Assembly (NCBI RefSeq): GCF_036488675.1
Contig: NZ_CP133152.1
Location: 124,001-188,000 of the forward strand
DNA from: Sinorhizobium chiapasense
Lineage (GTDB): Bacteria; Pseudomonadota; Alphaproteobacteria; Rhizobiales; Rhizobiaceae
Direction of reading: 5' to 3'
DNA: 64,000 bases
Of this stretch, positions 7,792 through 16,393 are shown one piece after another. The stretch's first letter is position 1, and every line of letters begins with the position of its first letter. Below the pieces are notes generated by a model, which was not told where the DNA came from, made no database searches, and saw nothing but the letters and a program-made list of their open reading frames with translations. A program made the translations under genes and the position numbers.

Positions 7792-9735
7792 TTGACCGCT
7801 CGACGCATCCACCTGGTCTTCAAGACCCATCTCGATATCGGCTTCACCGACCATGCGGAAAACGTGCGGCGGCTCTATCACGAGCGCTTCATCCCGCAGG
7901 CGATCGCGACGGGCGAGCATTTTTACGCCGAGGACCCGCAAAACCCGAAGTTCATCTGGACGACCGGCGCCTGGCTCATCTGGGACCACCTCAATACGCG
8001 TTCGGCCGAGGAGGTGGCGCGGCTTGAAAGGGCGATCGAGAAGGGGGTGATCCGTTGGCACGGCTTGCCGTTCACCACCCATTCGGAGCTCATGAGTCCC
8101 GCTCTCTTCCGGGCCGGGCTTTCCTATGCGGCCGAGCTCGACCGCCGCTTCGGTCGGCAGACGATCGCTGCAAAAATGACGGACGTGCCCGGCCATACGC
8201 GCGGAATTGTGCCTTTGATGGCTGAGGCGGGACTGAAGTTCCTGCACATCGGCGTCAACACCGCCTGTCCTCCTCCTGACGTTCCCGAAATCTTTCGATG
8301 GCAAGCCCCGGGCGGCGAGGAGATCGTCGTCATGTACCAGCAGAGCTACGGCGCAACGCACCTGCCCGAAGGGCTTTCCGAGGGCCTGGGCTTTGCCCAC
8401 ACCAGCGACAATATCGGGCCGCAGCAGATTCATCAGGTGGTGGAAGTGCTGCGGGAAATGAGCCACCGGCATCCGGGCGCAGAGATCCGCGCAGGCACCC
8501 TTGAGGACTATGGCGCATTCCTGTGGGAGCACCGCGAGCGCTTCCCGGTGGTGGACGTGGAGCTCGGCGACAGCTGGATCCACGGCAGCGCCAGCGATCC
8601 CACAAAGATCGCGCAGTTCCGGGCCTTGCAGCGGCTCTATGACTCCTTCGAGGTGGAGGGGCTCTCGCCGGCGCGGTGCGACTTCGGGCGCAAGCTGACG
8701 CTGGTGGCCGAGCATACCTGCGGTGTCGATATCAAGACGTTTCTGCGCGACGAAACGGCCTGGGACCGGCCGACCTTCGAGGCGATCAGGGAAGGCGACT
8801 ACCGCTTCCGCTACACCGAAGCTTCCTGGGGCGAGCAGCGGACCTATGTCGGCCAGGCGGTCGAGGCGCTTTCGGCGGACGACCGCAGGCGAGCGGAGGA
8901 GGCACTCAAACAGACTGAGGTGCCGGCTGCGATCGACGTCCAGCCGTTGGCGCCGACGGGCAAGGTCGCGATGGGCGACATGGAGGTGGAGCTCGACCGC
9001 GAGACCGGTGACATCCTGGCGCTTGCTGTGGGCAACTGGCGGCTCGAAGGAGACGGACGGCTGTTCGGCTACCGTTATGAGGGCTATGACGCCGCCGATC
9101 TGGCCCGGTTCATGGACAGCTACCTCACCGATCGGCCGGAATGGGCGATCCTCGATCATGGCAAGCCGGGGCTCGACCAGGCGCAGACGGCGCGGTCGGC
9201 TTCCTTCAGGCCGCAATTGATCGGCGTCGCAAGAGATGGCAGTCGGCTTGTGGTCGCCTGCCGGTTTTCCGGCGCGGCTCAGGAACAACTCGGCGCCCCC
9301 GCCCGGGTGGATTATGTCGTGCAGCCGATGGGTGACGGCGTGGAACTCGCGGTGGTGCTGCGCGGCAAGCCCGCCAACCGGATGCCGGAAGCGGGGTTCA
9401 TCGACATTGTTCCGAAGGGGGCCGTCGGCTGGGAATTTTTGAAGACCGGGCTCTGGCAGAAGGCGGCGCGCACGGTGCGGCGGGGTGGCGGAGCGTTACA
9501 AGCGATCTTCGCTGCGCGGGCAGCCTTTGTCGGCGGCGGGCATATGACGATCGAACCGCTCGACTCGCCGCTCATGGGACCGTCCGGACAGCCCTTCATG
9601 GAGTTCCCCGACAGGCCGCCGGCCTATCAGACAGGGCTCGCGTTCAATCTCCACAACAACAAATGGGGCACCAATTTCCCGATGTGGTGGGAGGGTGATT
9701 TCATGAGCCGCTTCCAAATTCGCATTGACAGTTGA
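7792..9735 (+). CDS. GH38-like glycosidase-fold protein (DUF5054)
   Basis: About 647 residues. The N-terminal half resembles the glycoside hydrolase 38 (alpha-mannosidase) alpha/beta barrel: HLVFKTHLDIGFTDHAENV, KMTDVPGHTRGIVPLMAEAG, FLHIGVNTACPPPDVPEIF and ELGDSWIHGSASDPTKIAQF. The paired Asp/His residues could bind zinc as in GH38. The C-terminal half is beta-rich. A TTG start at 7792, with AAAGG upstream, is preferred; an in-frame TTG at 7732 would place 20 codons inside an intergenic repeat. It follows the LacI gene on the same strand and is likely part of the same glycoside utilisation system. No signal peptide is seen, so it is probably cytoplasmic. Activity is inferred from family resemblance. 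Confidence 0.82.
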   Translation: MTARRIHLVFKTHLDIGFTDHAENVRRLYHERFIPQAIATGEHFYAEDPQNPKFIWTTGAWLIWDHLNTRSAEEVARLERAIEKGVIRWHGLPFTTHSELMSPALFRAGLSYAAELDRRFGRQTIAAKMTDVPGHTRGIVPLMAEAGLKFLHIGVNTACPPPDVPEIFRWQAPGGEEIVVMYQQSYGATHLPEGLSEGLGFAHTSDNIGPQQIHQVVEVLREMSHRHPGAEIRAGTLEDYGAFLWEHRERFPVVDVELGDSWIHGSASDPTKIAQFRALQRLYDSFEVEGLSPARCDFGRKLTLVAEHTCGVDIKTFLRDETAWDRPTFEAIREGDYRFRYTEASWGEQRTYVGQAVEALSADDRRRAEEALKQTEVPAAIDVQPLAPTGKVAMGDMEVELDRETGDILALAVGNWRLEGDGRLFGYRYEGYDAADLARFMDSYLTDRPEWAILDHGKPGLDQAQTARSASFRPQLIGVARDGSRLVVACRFSGAAQEQLGAPARVDYVVQPMGDGVELAVVLRGKPANRMPEAGFIDIVPKGAVGWEFLKTGLWQKAARTVRRGGGALQAIFAARAAFVGGGHMTIEPLDSPLMGPSGQPFMEFPDRPPAYQTGLAFNLHNNKWGTNFPMWWEGDFMSRFQIRIDS

Positions 9736-9791
9736 AAGGCGGCGCACGCCGGAACATGCTGCGGATCAGTGTGGGAGGACGGAAACGAAGG

Positions 9792-9821
9792 CGCTCCCCG
9801 CTGTTGAAAGAGCGGGGAGCG
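9792..9821. terminator. Shared hairpin between convergent genes
   Basis: Inverted repeat CGCTCCCCGCT / AGCGGGGAGCG (11 bp, arms 9792-9802 and 9811-9821, 8-base loop). It lies between the convergent DUF5054 and DUF1236 genes. The T-runs are weak on both sides, but position and stem strength fit a bidirectional terminator. Confidence 0.6.
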
Positions 9822-9829
9822 TCGGTGGC

Positions 9830-10237
9830 CTACTGAATAACCTGCACTACCGTATAGGTCCTCGGATCAACGATGACGCGCTGATTGTTCACGACCGCGT
9901 AGGCATAGGTCGGATTCTCGGGGATCGGCGTCAGAGCAACGGTCCGTGGAAGCGGCCGGCCGACTGCGATACGCTCTCGAACAACGACCGTATTCGCCGG
10001 CATCGGCTGTCGCTGCACATAAGTAACCACCTGCTGCGGCGGAGGCGCGATGACGGCACCGGCGATGAGGCCAACCGCGCCGCCGACAGCGGCGCCTACC
10101 GGGCCTCCGACGATCGCACCGGTCACGGCGCCGCCTGCGGCACCGGTCACGGCGCCGTCATTATGGTCATATGCCAACGCAGGTGCTGCCATGAGTCCGG
10201 CAGCAAGGGCGGGCACCAGAAGAATTTTAGCACTCAT
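9830..10237 (-). CDS. DUF1236 domain protein with glycine-zipper segment
   Basis: 135 residues from the ATG at 10235-10237, which has a strong AAGGAGG site. A signal peptide (MSAKILLVPALAAGLMAAPALA) precedes a Gly/Ala-rich zipper (AAGGAVTGAIVGGPVGAAVG), then a small C-terminal domain ending VVNNQRVIVDPRTYTVVQVI, typical of DUF1236. Such proteins are exported to the periplasm or outer membrane in rhizobia; their biochemical role is not established. It stands alone, convergent with the DUF5054 gene. Confidence 0.88.
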   Translation of the reverse strand: MSAKILLVPALAAGLMAAPALAYDHNDGAVTGAAGGAVTGAIVGGPVGAAVGGAVGLIAGAVIAPPPQQVVTYVQRQPMPANTVVVRERIAVGRPLPRTVALTPIPENPTYAYAVVNNQRVIVDPRTYTVVQVIQ

Positions 10238-10645
10238 GATTAATCCTCCTTCTTCTGTGGAGGATAAAACGCCGGGCATGTGGCTTTGTTCCGCGTATTT
10301 GTGAAATGTTAAAGACTAAAATAAAACGTGAAAACTATATTTTAAAAATGTCGCACAGATATATTCTGCCGTTCGCGTGATTCGATGCGAATTTTTTACA
10401 ACATTACATAACACACCGCCTGTATCGCGTGGTTTGACGATCATCTGGGTGAAGGAAACGGCGATACGACATTGCCGGAACCCCTTTTGAATCTCATTTG
10501 GGCCGGATCCCAAGGCCGGCTCCCGGGAAGAGGCATCAGCGGGACCGTCTCGACCTGCAAGGAAGTATGCGGGCTAGGGGTTTGGGAAGCAATTTTGGTC
10601 GATCGGGCCTTGAAACCAGCTGGTCAAGACCCATCTATCGCACAC

Positions 10646-10750
10646 TGCCCGTATCGAGGCGTTTTCGAGCCGACGGTTGGTCTGGCCGTAAAACATCTCC
10701 GGGTCGAATAGGGCGCTCCCCTCAATGGGTTGAGCGCCCTATTCCTTTTT
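10646..10750 (+). ncRNA. Candidate small RNA ending in a Rho-independent terminator
   Basis: The proposed transcript is about 105 nt. A possible promoter is TTGAAA (10610-10615), an 18-base spacer and TCTATC (10634-10639). The 3' end is the terminator at 10707-10750. There is no open reading frame with a ribosome site in this interval, which is why a noncoding RNA is proposed. The 5' end is uncertain and the -10 match is only moderate. Confidence 0.3.
10707..10750 (+). terminator. Strong Rho-independent terminator
   Basis: Perfect 12-bp stem AATAGGGCGCTC / GAGCGCCCTATT (10707-10718, 10732-10743) followed by CCTTTTT. The T-run is on the plus strand. No protein gene ends upstream on that strand within 970 bases. 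Confidence 0.85.
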
Positions 10751-10863
10751 GACGGGGGGCGACAATTCCGCGGCGGACGAGGAGCCGCCAGCCGCCCCTG
10801 CATTGCATTAATTGCATTAATAGGGACAATAACAGGGACGACAACAACAAGGGAGGAAGTGCG

Positions 10864-11079
10864 ATGTCACAGCAGCCTCACTCCATTGTCACTCCCGACG
10901 AGCACATCGTGACCGCCCGCGAGGCATTGGAGTTGCTTTATCTGCACCTCGAACAGGAAGCGGAGGCCAAGCTCGTTGCCGCGGCCATGCGCGCCGGCTG
11001 GTCCACCGAGGAGGCTCTATCGGCGATCGATGATCTCAAACTGGAAGACATGCAAGCCATCGCCAGGCGGAAGTCCTAG
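10864..11079 (+). CDS. Hypothetical protein, 71 residues
   Basis: Small acidic, helical protein (VTAREALELLYLHLEQEAEA, MRAGWSTEEALSAIDDLKLE) with a good GGGAGGAAG ribosome site. No signal peptide, membrane span or known motif was recognised. The WSTEEALSAIDDL part resembles a short UBA-like helical stretch, but that is weak. The TAG stop (11077-11079) is also the first three bases of a palindromic repeat. It is monocistronic, downstream of the small-RNA candidate. Confidence 0.7.
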   Translation: MSQQPHSIVTPDEHIVTAREALELLYLHLEQEAEAKLVAAAMRAGWSTEEALSAIDDLKLEDMQAIARRKS

Positions 11080-11165
11080 ACTATTTCATTGTTTCTTTGA
11101 AACACTGAAATAGTCTAACTCTTTGAAATTACGCAATTCCGGACGGAAAACCGTTACACACTTTT
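11077..11165. repeat. Intergenic palindromic repeat, copy 2
   Basis: Perfect arms TAGACTATTTCA / TGAAATAGTCTA (11077-11088, 11106-11117), then the same conserved tail as copy 1 (ACGCAATTCCGGACGGAAA, CCGTTACACACT). The first TAG is the stop of the 71-residue gene. Confidence 0.85.
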
Positions 11166-11292
11166 CCTGGAATTGCTCTAATCCCGGCATCGATCCAGCC
11201 ATCCAGCGGTAACGACGGAAGGACCGTCGTTTGGTCCCCGATTTCGAGGCCTTGACTTGTTTCCGGCAGCCGGTTGCGAGGTTGCGGGCGGG

Positions 11293-13560
11293 TTATTTTT
11301 CGCAAATCCGACGAGGCCCCGTGTAAGGCTGAAACGTGCAGTCGTACGGCCGGAACGAGCGATAGGCGCGTGCGCAGGCGTGAACATTGCAGGACGCAGG
11401 CGCCCCGCCGTCATCTGCGGAACTCATCGTCGTATCGGACTCGCTGGGCGCACTTTCGTCGCCCGCGGCCGATGCTGCGCTCATGAAGTTCCGCCAGATT
11501 TGCGCCGGCAGCTTGCCGCCTGTCACCTCGTTCATGGGCGTCTCGTCGTCATTACCGACCCAAACTCCAACGACCAGCCGTTCGTTAAAGCCGATGAACC
11601 AGGCATCGCGATGGTTCTGGCTGGTGCCCGTCTTGCCCGCTGCAAACATCCCGAGATCGGCCTCCCGGCCGGTGCCTCGTTCGACGACCAGCCGCAACAA
11701 ACCGACCAGATCCGGCTGATATTGGCGGAGATCGGTGGTGGGGTGCTTGGGAGCGCCCAGGCGGAACGCGCGGGGCTCGCCATCGGCTCGGAAGGATACT
11801 ATGCCCCACGGCTCGACCGGGGCCGCGCCCGCCCGGACGGAGGCGTAGGCGCCGGTAAGATCAAGCAGGTTCACCTCCGATGAGCCGAGGGCCAGGCTCG
11901 GCGTTTCAGCAAGTTTGGCGTCGATCCCCAATTCGCGAGCGGCGGCGATAACCTTGTCGATCCCAACCTCCATCGCCAGGGCCACCGTCGCGGCGTTCAG
12001 CGATCGCGCGAACGCCTCTGCTATACTGACTTGCCCGCGATAGCCGCGGTCGTAGTTTTCCGGAGACCAGCCGTCGATCTCCATCGGCGCATCTTCAACC
12101 CAGTCGAAAGGAGTGAGGCCGGCCTTCAGGGCGGCATAGTAGACAAAGAGCTTGAAGGCAGAGCCCGGTTGGCGCATCGCCGAGACTGCGCGGTTAAACG
12201 TGCTTTTCGAATAATCACGCCCGCCGACCATGGCGACCACAGCGCCCTCCGGGGTCATCGCCACCAAGGCGGCCTGCTGCACGCCCGCGTCTTTGCCTGC
12301 CTGCTCGAGTGCCTCGGCAACCACCTTTTCGGCGATCGCTTGCAGCCGCGGCACCATCGTCGTTCTGACCTTGATCGTGCCCCGATAGGGGCCCGCAAGC
12401 TCGCGCGCCTCCTGCATCACCCAGTCCGCAAACCAGCTGCCGGACCGTGTTGCAGGCTTTACCGGACGCAGTTCCGCAGTCGCGGTCTTGGCCTGCTCCG
12501 CGGTTACCTTGCCGCTCGTGATCATGGCATCGAGCACGAGTTCCGCCTGCCGGCGCGCGCCGTCCGGGTTGCTTATGGGATTGAGCTGCGAGGGCGCACG
12601 GATAATGCCCGCAAGCATCGCTGATTCACTGACATTGAGTTCCCGTACGTCCTTGTCGAAGTAAATGCGGGCGGCGGCCGGGACGCCCGTCGCGCCGGCA
12701 CCAAGATAGATGTTGTTCAGGTATCGCGTGAGGATCTCGTCCTTGCCGAGTTTGCGCTCCAGCCAAAAGGCGATGACTGCTTCCTGGATCTTCCGCTTCC
12801 AGGTGCGGTCTCGCTCCAGATAGAGGATCTTGACCAGTTGCTGCGTGATCGTGCTGCCGCCTTGCACGACTTCGCCTGCACCGACATTCGTGTAAAGCGC
12901 ACGAAGAATGCCCCTCAGATCGATGCCGAAGTGCCCATAGAAACGCCGATCCTCCCTGGTGAGCACGGCATCGATGAGATGCGGCGGGAAATCTTCTCGG
13001 GCCGCATAGGGGCCCTGAAGCGGCCCTTGGGTCACCAGCGGCTTGCCGGCAGACGTTTCAAGCACCACCACCGGCTTCAATGAACCATCGGCAATCTCGT
13101 CCCACGGCACGCCCCTCAACGCCCACGAGAAAAGGACGATCAGCGAGGCAAGCAATACTGCGCTCGCAATCGCCGCGCCGCGCGCCAAGCCTACGCGCCT
13201 GCTGCGCGCACCCGCTGGGCGAGCAGATACGTCCAACGAACGCCGGCGCCGGAGGCCTGTCCAAAGGGCTCCAGCCAAGCCGGCAGCGTTCTGCCTTGCG
13301 TCCGGGACCTCCGTCTCTCGCAGTCGCTGCCGGCGCCTGTTGCCATCAAGCTTTTCAGCGAGCTGGGAGGTCGCGCCAGCCGCATCGTGACGCACGGCCT
13401 GTCCAAGTCTCAGCAACGCCCGGCCGATTTCTGCAAGCGCTCTGCCCGTGCGCGCAAACGCTGCGCCATCGGAGCTTCCTGCCGCTTCGATGCTGGGCCC
13501 GGATGACTCTGGCCCCTGGTTTTCCGCGCCTCCACCCGGAGCGGCGTTGTTGTCCGCCAT
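11293..13560 (-). CDS. Class A penicillin-binding protein (PBP1A family) with BA14K-like tail
   Basis: 755 residues from the ATG at 13558-13560 (MADNN), with GGAAAAGAG upstream; an in-frame TTG at 13578 is less likely. A cytoplasmic N-terminal region of about 130 residues precedes one membrane anchor (AAIASAVLLASLIVLFSWAL). The GT51 transglycosylase domain has EDRRFYGHFGIDLRG and GGSTITQQLVKILYLE. The transpeptidase domain has the catalytic SAFK box (RQPGSAFKLF), SLN and KTGTS. The last 35 residues (CNVHACARAYRSFRPYDC, then a YTGPRRIC ending) resemble the BA14K motif rather than anything in standard PBPs. It polymerises and crosslinks peptidoglycan in the periplasm. It sits alone with no cell-wall neighbours, so it is probably an accessory PBP. 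Confidence 0.92.
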   Translation of the reverse strand: MADNNAAPGGGAENQGPESSGPSIEAAGSSDGAAFARTGRALAEIGRALLRLGQAVRHDAAGATSQLAEKLDGNRRRQRLRETEVPDARQNAAGLAGALWTGLRRRRSLDVSARPAGARSRRVGLARGAAIASAVLLASLIVLFSWALRGVPWDEIADGSLKPVVVLETSAGKPLVTQGPLQGPYAAREDFPPHLIDAVLTREDRRFYGHFGIDLRGILRALYTNVGAGEVVQGGSTITQQLVKILYLERDRTWKRKIQEAVIAFWLERKLGKDEILTRYLNNIYLGAGATGVPAAARIYFDKDVRELNVSESAMLAGIIRAPSQLNPISNPDGARRQAELVLDAMITSGKVTAEQAKTATAELRPVKPATRSGSWFADWVMQEARELAGPYRGTIKVRTTMVPRLQAIAEKVVAEALEQAGKDAGVQQAALVAMTPEGAVVAMVGGRDYSKSTFNRAVSAMRQPGSAFKLFVYYAALKAGLTPFDWVEDAPMEIDGWSPENYDRGYRGQVSIAEAFARSLNAATVALAMEVGIDKVIAAARELGIDAKLAETPSLALGSSEVNLLDLTGAYASVRAGAAPVEPWGIVSFRADGEPRAFRLGAPKHPTTDLRQYQPDLVGLLRLVVERGTGREADLGMFAAGKTGTSQNHRDAWFIGFNERLVVGVWVGNDDETPMNEVTGGKLPAQIWRNFMSAASAAGDESAPSESDTTMSSADDGGAPASCNVHACARAYRSFRPYDCTFQPYTGPRRICEK

Positions 13561-14122
13561 GCGTGAACTCTTTTCCAAACGACTGCGCCAACGCCGTCAT
13601 GAGGCGCGCGACGCGACCCTTCCGATATCCTCGCTTCGGTTCGGATCGCCTTGCTTGTCGCGCGGAACGCATTGGCCGGGCAAGAGGTTGCCAACGACAG
13701 GTGCAAGAATGACCACTGCTGCGCCGCTGACGGGATGCGATGATACTCTATTGGAGCTCTATGGCAGAAATTGCGAAGAGCCAGACGAGTGATGCCGTCA
13801 GGTCGACGGCGGCTTTCTCGACGCTGCCCCTGCGCTATCTGCTGGCCGGACGGCATGAACCGAGAGCCGGCTTCCAGAGGCGGCCTTCGAAAAGAGGTAT
13901 GATCCATCTGTTCGCAGGGTGCCGGTTGGTGGGGTCGAGCGCCCGTTCGAGGCACGGTGCCTGTGCCAGGTCCGGACTGCCCTGGTTTGCTCGGCCGATG
14001 TCAATAATCTTGTGAAAAATCCTATACTAGGGCACAATTTGTGAATGCACCCGAAGTGCGGAGCTATCGCAGTCCGGCCGCCTCGCGCCGAGTGACAGTT
14101 CGCGTGGGAGGGGTCGGCGTCA
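13561..14122. promoter_or_regulatory. Intergenic region with probable nuo promoter and palindrome
   Basis: There is no convincing gene. A good -10 element TATACT is at 14023-14028, and the odd palindrome CACAA-T-TTGTG is at 14033-14043, overlapping the expected transcription start before nuoJ. No clear -35 is seen at the right distance (GTCAAT at best), so an activator may be needed. Which regulator binds cannot be told. Confidence 0.4.
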
Positions 14123-14623
14123 ATGGCTCAGGGGTTCTTTCTTCTGTTCGCTGCGGTGTCCGTGATCACGGCCCTGACTGTGGTCCTGGCGCGCAATCCC
14201 GTTCACAGCGCATTGGCCCTGATGGCGTGTTTCCTGCAGGTCTCGGCAATCTTCGTCCTGCTCGGGGCGCCATTGCTCGCGGTCATCCAGATCTTCGTCT
14301 ATGTCGGCGCGATCATGGTCCTGTTCCTGTTCGTGATCATGATGATCGATGTGCGCGAAGCGGTATTGCAGCGGTTCTTGCCGGGCGGCAACCTGCCGGC
14401 TCTCGTGCTGCTCGTCCTGCTCGGCGTCGAGATGCTTGTACTGGTGCTCTGGAGCGACCGCTTTTCGATGGCGGAACCTGTCGCCATCCGTGGCGGCGAT
14501 GAGGTGAGAGAGCTCAGCACCACCCTTTTCGCCGACTATCTCCTGCCGTTCGAAGCCGCCTCCGTCATCCTGCTGGCCGCCCTTGTCGGCGCGATCGTAC
14601 TGGCGCGGAAGGAGCCGGGGTGA
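14123..14623 (+). CDS. nuoJ: NADH-quinone oxidoreductase subunit J
   Basis: 166 residues, five predicted membrane helices. It contains the conserved third-helix region [20 protein letters not shown], whose pi-bulge links the quinone site to the pumping arm in complex I. A GGGAGGGG ribosome site precedes the ATG. It is the first gene of the plus-strand cluster, which is unusual because nuoJ normally follows nuoI. It is followed by nuoK with a TGATG junction. Confidence 0.95.
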   Translation: MAQGFFLLFAAVSVITALTVVLARNPVHSALALMACFLQVSAIFVLLGAPLLAVIQIFVYVGAIMVLFLFVIMMIDVREAVLQRFLPGGNLPALVLLVLLGVEMLVLVLWSDRFSMAEPVAIRGGDEVRELSTTLFADYLLPFEAASVILLAALVGAIVLARKEPG

Positions 14624-14925
14624 TGGTTCCGCTCTCGTGGTATATTTTGCTCGGAGTTGCCCTGTTCGTGATCGGGGCGGCGGGCGTACTGCTCAGGCGC
14701 AATATTCTGGTCGTCCTGATGTCGCTGGAGTTGTTGCTCAACTCGGTCAACATCAACTTCATCGCTTTCGGGCGTTACTACGCAGATTTCCGCGGGCAGA
14801 TCTTCGCGATCTTCGTCATCGCAACTACCGCTGCGGAGGTAGCCGTCGCCCTTGGCATCCTGGTCGCCCTCGTGAGGAACAAGGCCACCCTCAAGGTCGA
14901 CGACGTGACCGTGATGAAAGGATAG
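14623..14925 (+). CDS. nuoK: NADH-quinone oxidoreductase subunit K
   Basis: 100 residues, three membrane helices, the usual NuoK length. The conserved membrane glutamate is in [20 protein letters not shown], and the second acidic site region is [17 protein letters not shown]. It sits in the E-channel between NuoJ and the antiporter-like subunits. The ATG overlaps the nuoJ stop; a GTG one codon earlier is possible. Confidence 0.95.
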   Translation: MVPLSWYILLGVALFVIGAAGVLLRRNILVVLMSLELLLNSVNINFIAFGRYYADFRGQIFAIFVIATTAAEVAVALGILVALVRNKATLKVDDVTVMKG

Positions 14926-14929
14926 CGGC

Positions 14930-16393
14930 TTGGAACCGGTGATCTCGATCCGGCCGCTGCTTGCCGTCGCCGTTGCCGGGCTGGCGGCCCTTTCGGTTCT
15001 CCTGCTGAACAAGCGCGAAAAACTCCGCGATCTCGTCTCGCCGCTGGCCGCGATCGTCATGTTCGCGATCGTCGCCTCGATGGCGCCGAAGGTGCTCGCG
15101 GGCGGAACCGTCGAACTGCGTCTCTTCGAGATCCTGCCGGGGATCGATTTCGCTTTCCGCGTCGATGCGCTCGGCATGGTGTTTGCCACCGTCTCGTCGC
15201 TCTTGTGGATCGTGGCGGCGGTCTATTCCATCGGCTACATGCGGCACTTGCATGAGCACGCGCAGACCCGGTTCTTCGCCTGCTTCGCCATGAGCCTCGC
15301 GGCGGCCGTCGGGGGTGCCTTTGCCGCCAATCTGTTCACGCTGGTGATCTTCTACGAGGTGCTGAGCCTCGTCACCTATCCGCTCGTCTACCACCACGAG
15401 GACGAAGAGGGGTGGAAGGGCAGCCGCAAGTACCTCGTCTATCTGATGGGGGCTTCGAAAAGCGTGCTTCTCGCCGCCTTGGCGCTGACCTACCACATCG
15501 CCGGGTCGCTCGACTTCTTGCCCGGCGGACTGCTCGCGGGCGCCAGTGCCCCGGCGGCTCTGCTGACGGTCGTCTATTTCTGCTATCTCTTCGGCTTCGC
15601 CAAGGCCGCGGTGATGCCGATGCATGCCTGGCTGCCTGCCGCGATGGTCGCGCCGACGCCGGTCAGCGCGCTCCTGCATGCAGTGGCCGTGGTCAAGATG
15701 GGCGTCTTCTGTGTGCTGAGGGTGGTGTTCCATGTCTTCGGCGTGGGGCTGGTGGGCGGGCTGGGACTGGGCATCGCCACGGCCTATCTGGTCTCGTTCA
15801 CGATCCTGATGGCATCCGTCTACGCGCTGACGCGGGATGACCTCAAGGCGCGGCTCGCCTATTCGACGGTCAGCCAGCTCTCCTACGTGGTGCTGGGCGC
15901 GGTGCTGTTGTCGCCGGTCGCGATGGTCGGCGGAATCATCCACATCGCGGCGCACGCCTTCTCCAAGATCACGCTCTTCTTCTGCGCCGGGTCGATCTAT
16001 TGCGCGTCCGGCAAGCGCAACATCAGCGACATGGCCGGTATCGGCCGCAGGCTGCCCTGGACGATGGGTGCGTTCTTCGTCGCCTCGCTCAGCATGATCG
16101 GCGTGCCGCCGACCGCGGGCTTCGTCAGCAAGTGGTATCTGACGCTCGGCTCGGTTCAGGCGGGGGAGGTCGCGTTCCTGATCGTGCTGCTGGCGAGTTC
16201 GGTGCTGAATGCCGCCTATTTCCTCCCGGTCAGCTATGTCGCCTTTTTCGGGGCGGAGGCGCCAGAGGGCCCGGCGAAGGTTCGCGAGATTCCGCTGGTG
16301 ACGATTCCGCTGGTTGCGACCGCAATCCTGTCGGTGCTGATGGGCGTCTTCCCCGGCTATTTCCTCGTATTGGCGGAGGGAGTGATCAGATGA
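14930..16393 (+). CDS. Antiporter-like (MrpD/NuoL-family) proton-pumping subunit, first copy
   Basis: 487 residues with about 14 membrane helices. Key charged residues are present: the TM5 glutamate (LVIFYEVLSLVTYPLVYHH), the TM7 lysine (FGFAKAAVMPMHAWLP) and the TM8 lysine (HAVAVVKMGVF). The later HIAAHAFSKITLFF segment is also kept. It is closest to MrpD-type monovalent cation/H+ antiporter subunits and ends after the antiporter core without the lateral helix of canonical NuoL. The start is TTG at 14930 with AAAGGA upstream. Inside a nuo operon it is best read as a complex I pump module, and it makes the antiporter-like subunits four instead of three. Confidence 0.88.
   Translation: MEPVISIRPLLAVAVAGLAALSVLLLNKREKLRDLVSPLAAIVMFAIVASMAPKVLAGGTVELRLFEILPGIDFAFRVDALGMVFATVSSLLWIVAAVYSIGYMRHLHEHAQTRFFACFAMSLAAAVGGAFAANLFTLVIFYEVLSLVTYPLVYHHEDEEGWKGSRKYLVYLMGASKSVLLAALALTYHIAGSLDFLPGGLLAGASAPAALLTVVYFCYLFGFAKAAVMPMHAWLPAAMVAPTPVSALLHAVAVVKMGVFCVLRVVFHVFGVGLVGGLGLGIATAYLVSFTILMASVYALTRDDLKARLAYSTVSQLSYVVLGAVLLSPVAMVGGIIHIAAHAFSKITLFFCAGSIYCASGKRNISDMAGIGRRLPWTMGAFFVASLSMIGVPPTAGFVSKWYLTLGSVQAGEVAFLIVLLASSVLNAAYFLPVSYVAFFGAEAPEGPAKVREIPLVTIPLVATAILSVLMGVFPGYFLVLAEGVIR

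Larger units (their letters stand above)
10280..10863. other. Gene-poor interval with a terminator and possible small RNA
   Basis: No convincing protein gene. The left part (about 10310-10400) is AT-rich compared with its surroundings. The right part contains a strong terminator (10707-10750) with no protein gene ending before it. Just before the 71-residue gene there are near-repeats of GCATTAAT and of GGGACAATAACA/GGGACGACAACA (10801-10850). Confidence 0.5.

Noticed and set aside
10316..10513. 65-codon minus-strand frame in the AT-rich interval
   Set aside because: No ribosome site and no resemblance to a known protein; it starts near a GATCC stretch with no promoter.
13410..13955. 181-codon minus-strand frame between the PBP gene and nuoJ
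   Set aside because: No ribosome site, no recognisable domain, overlaps the PBP N terminus in another frame, and has erratic composition.
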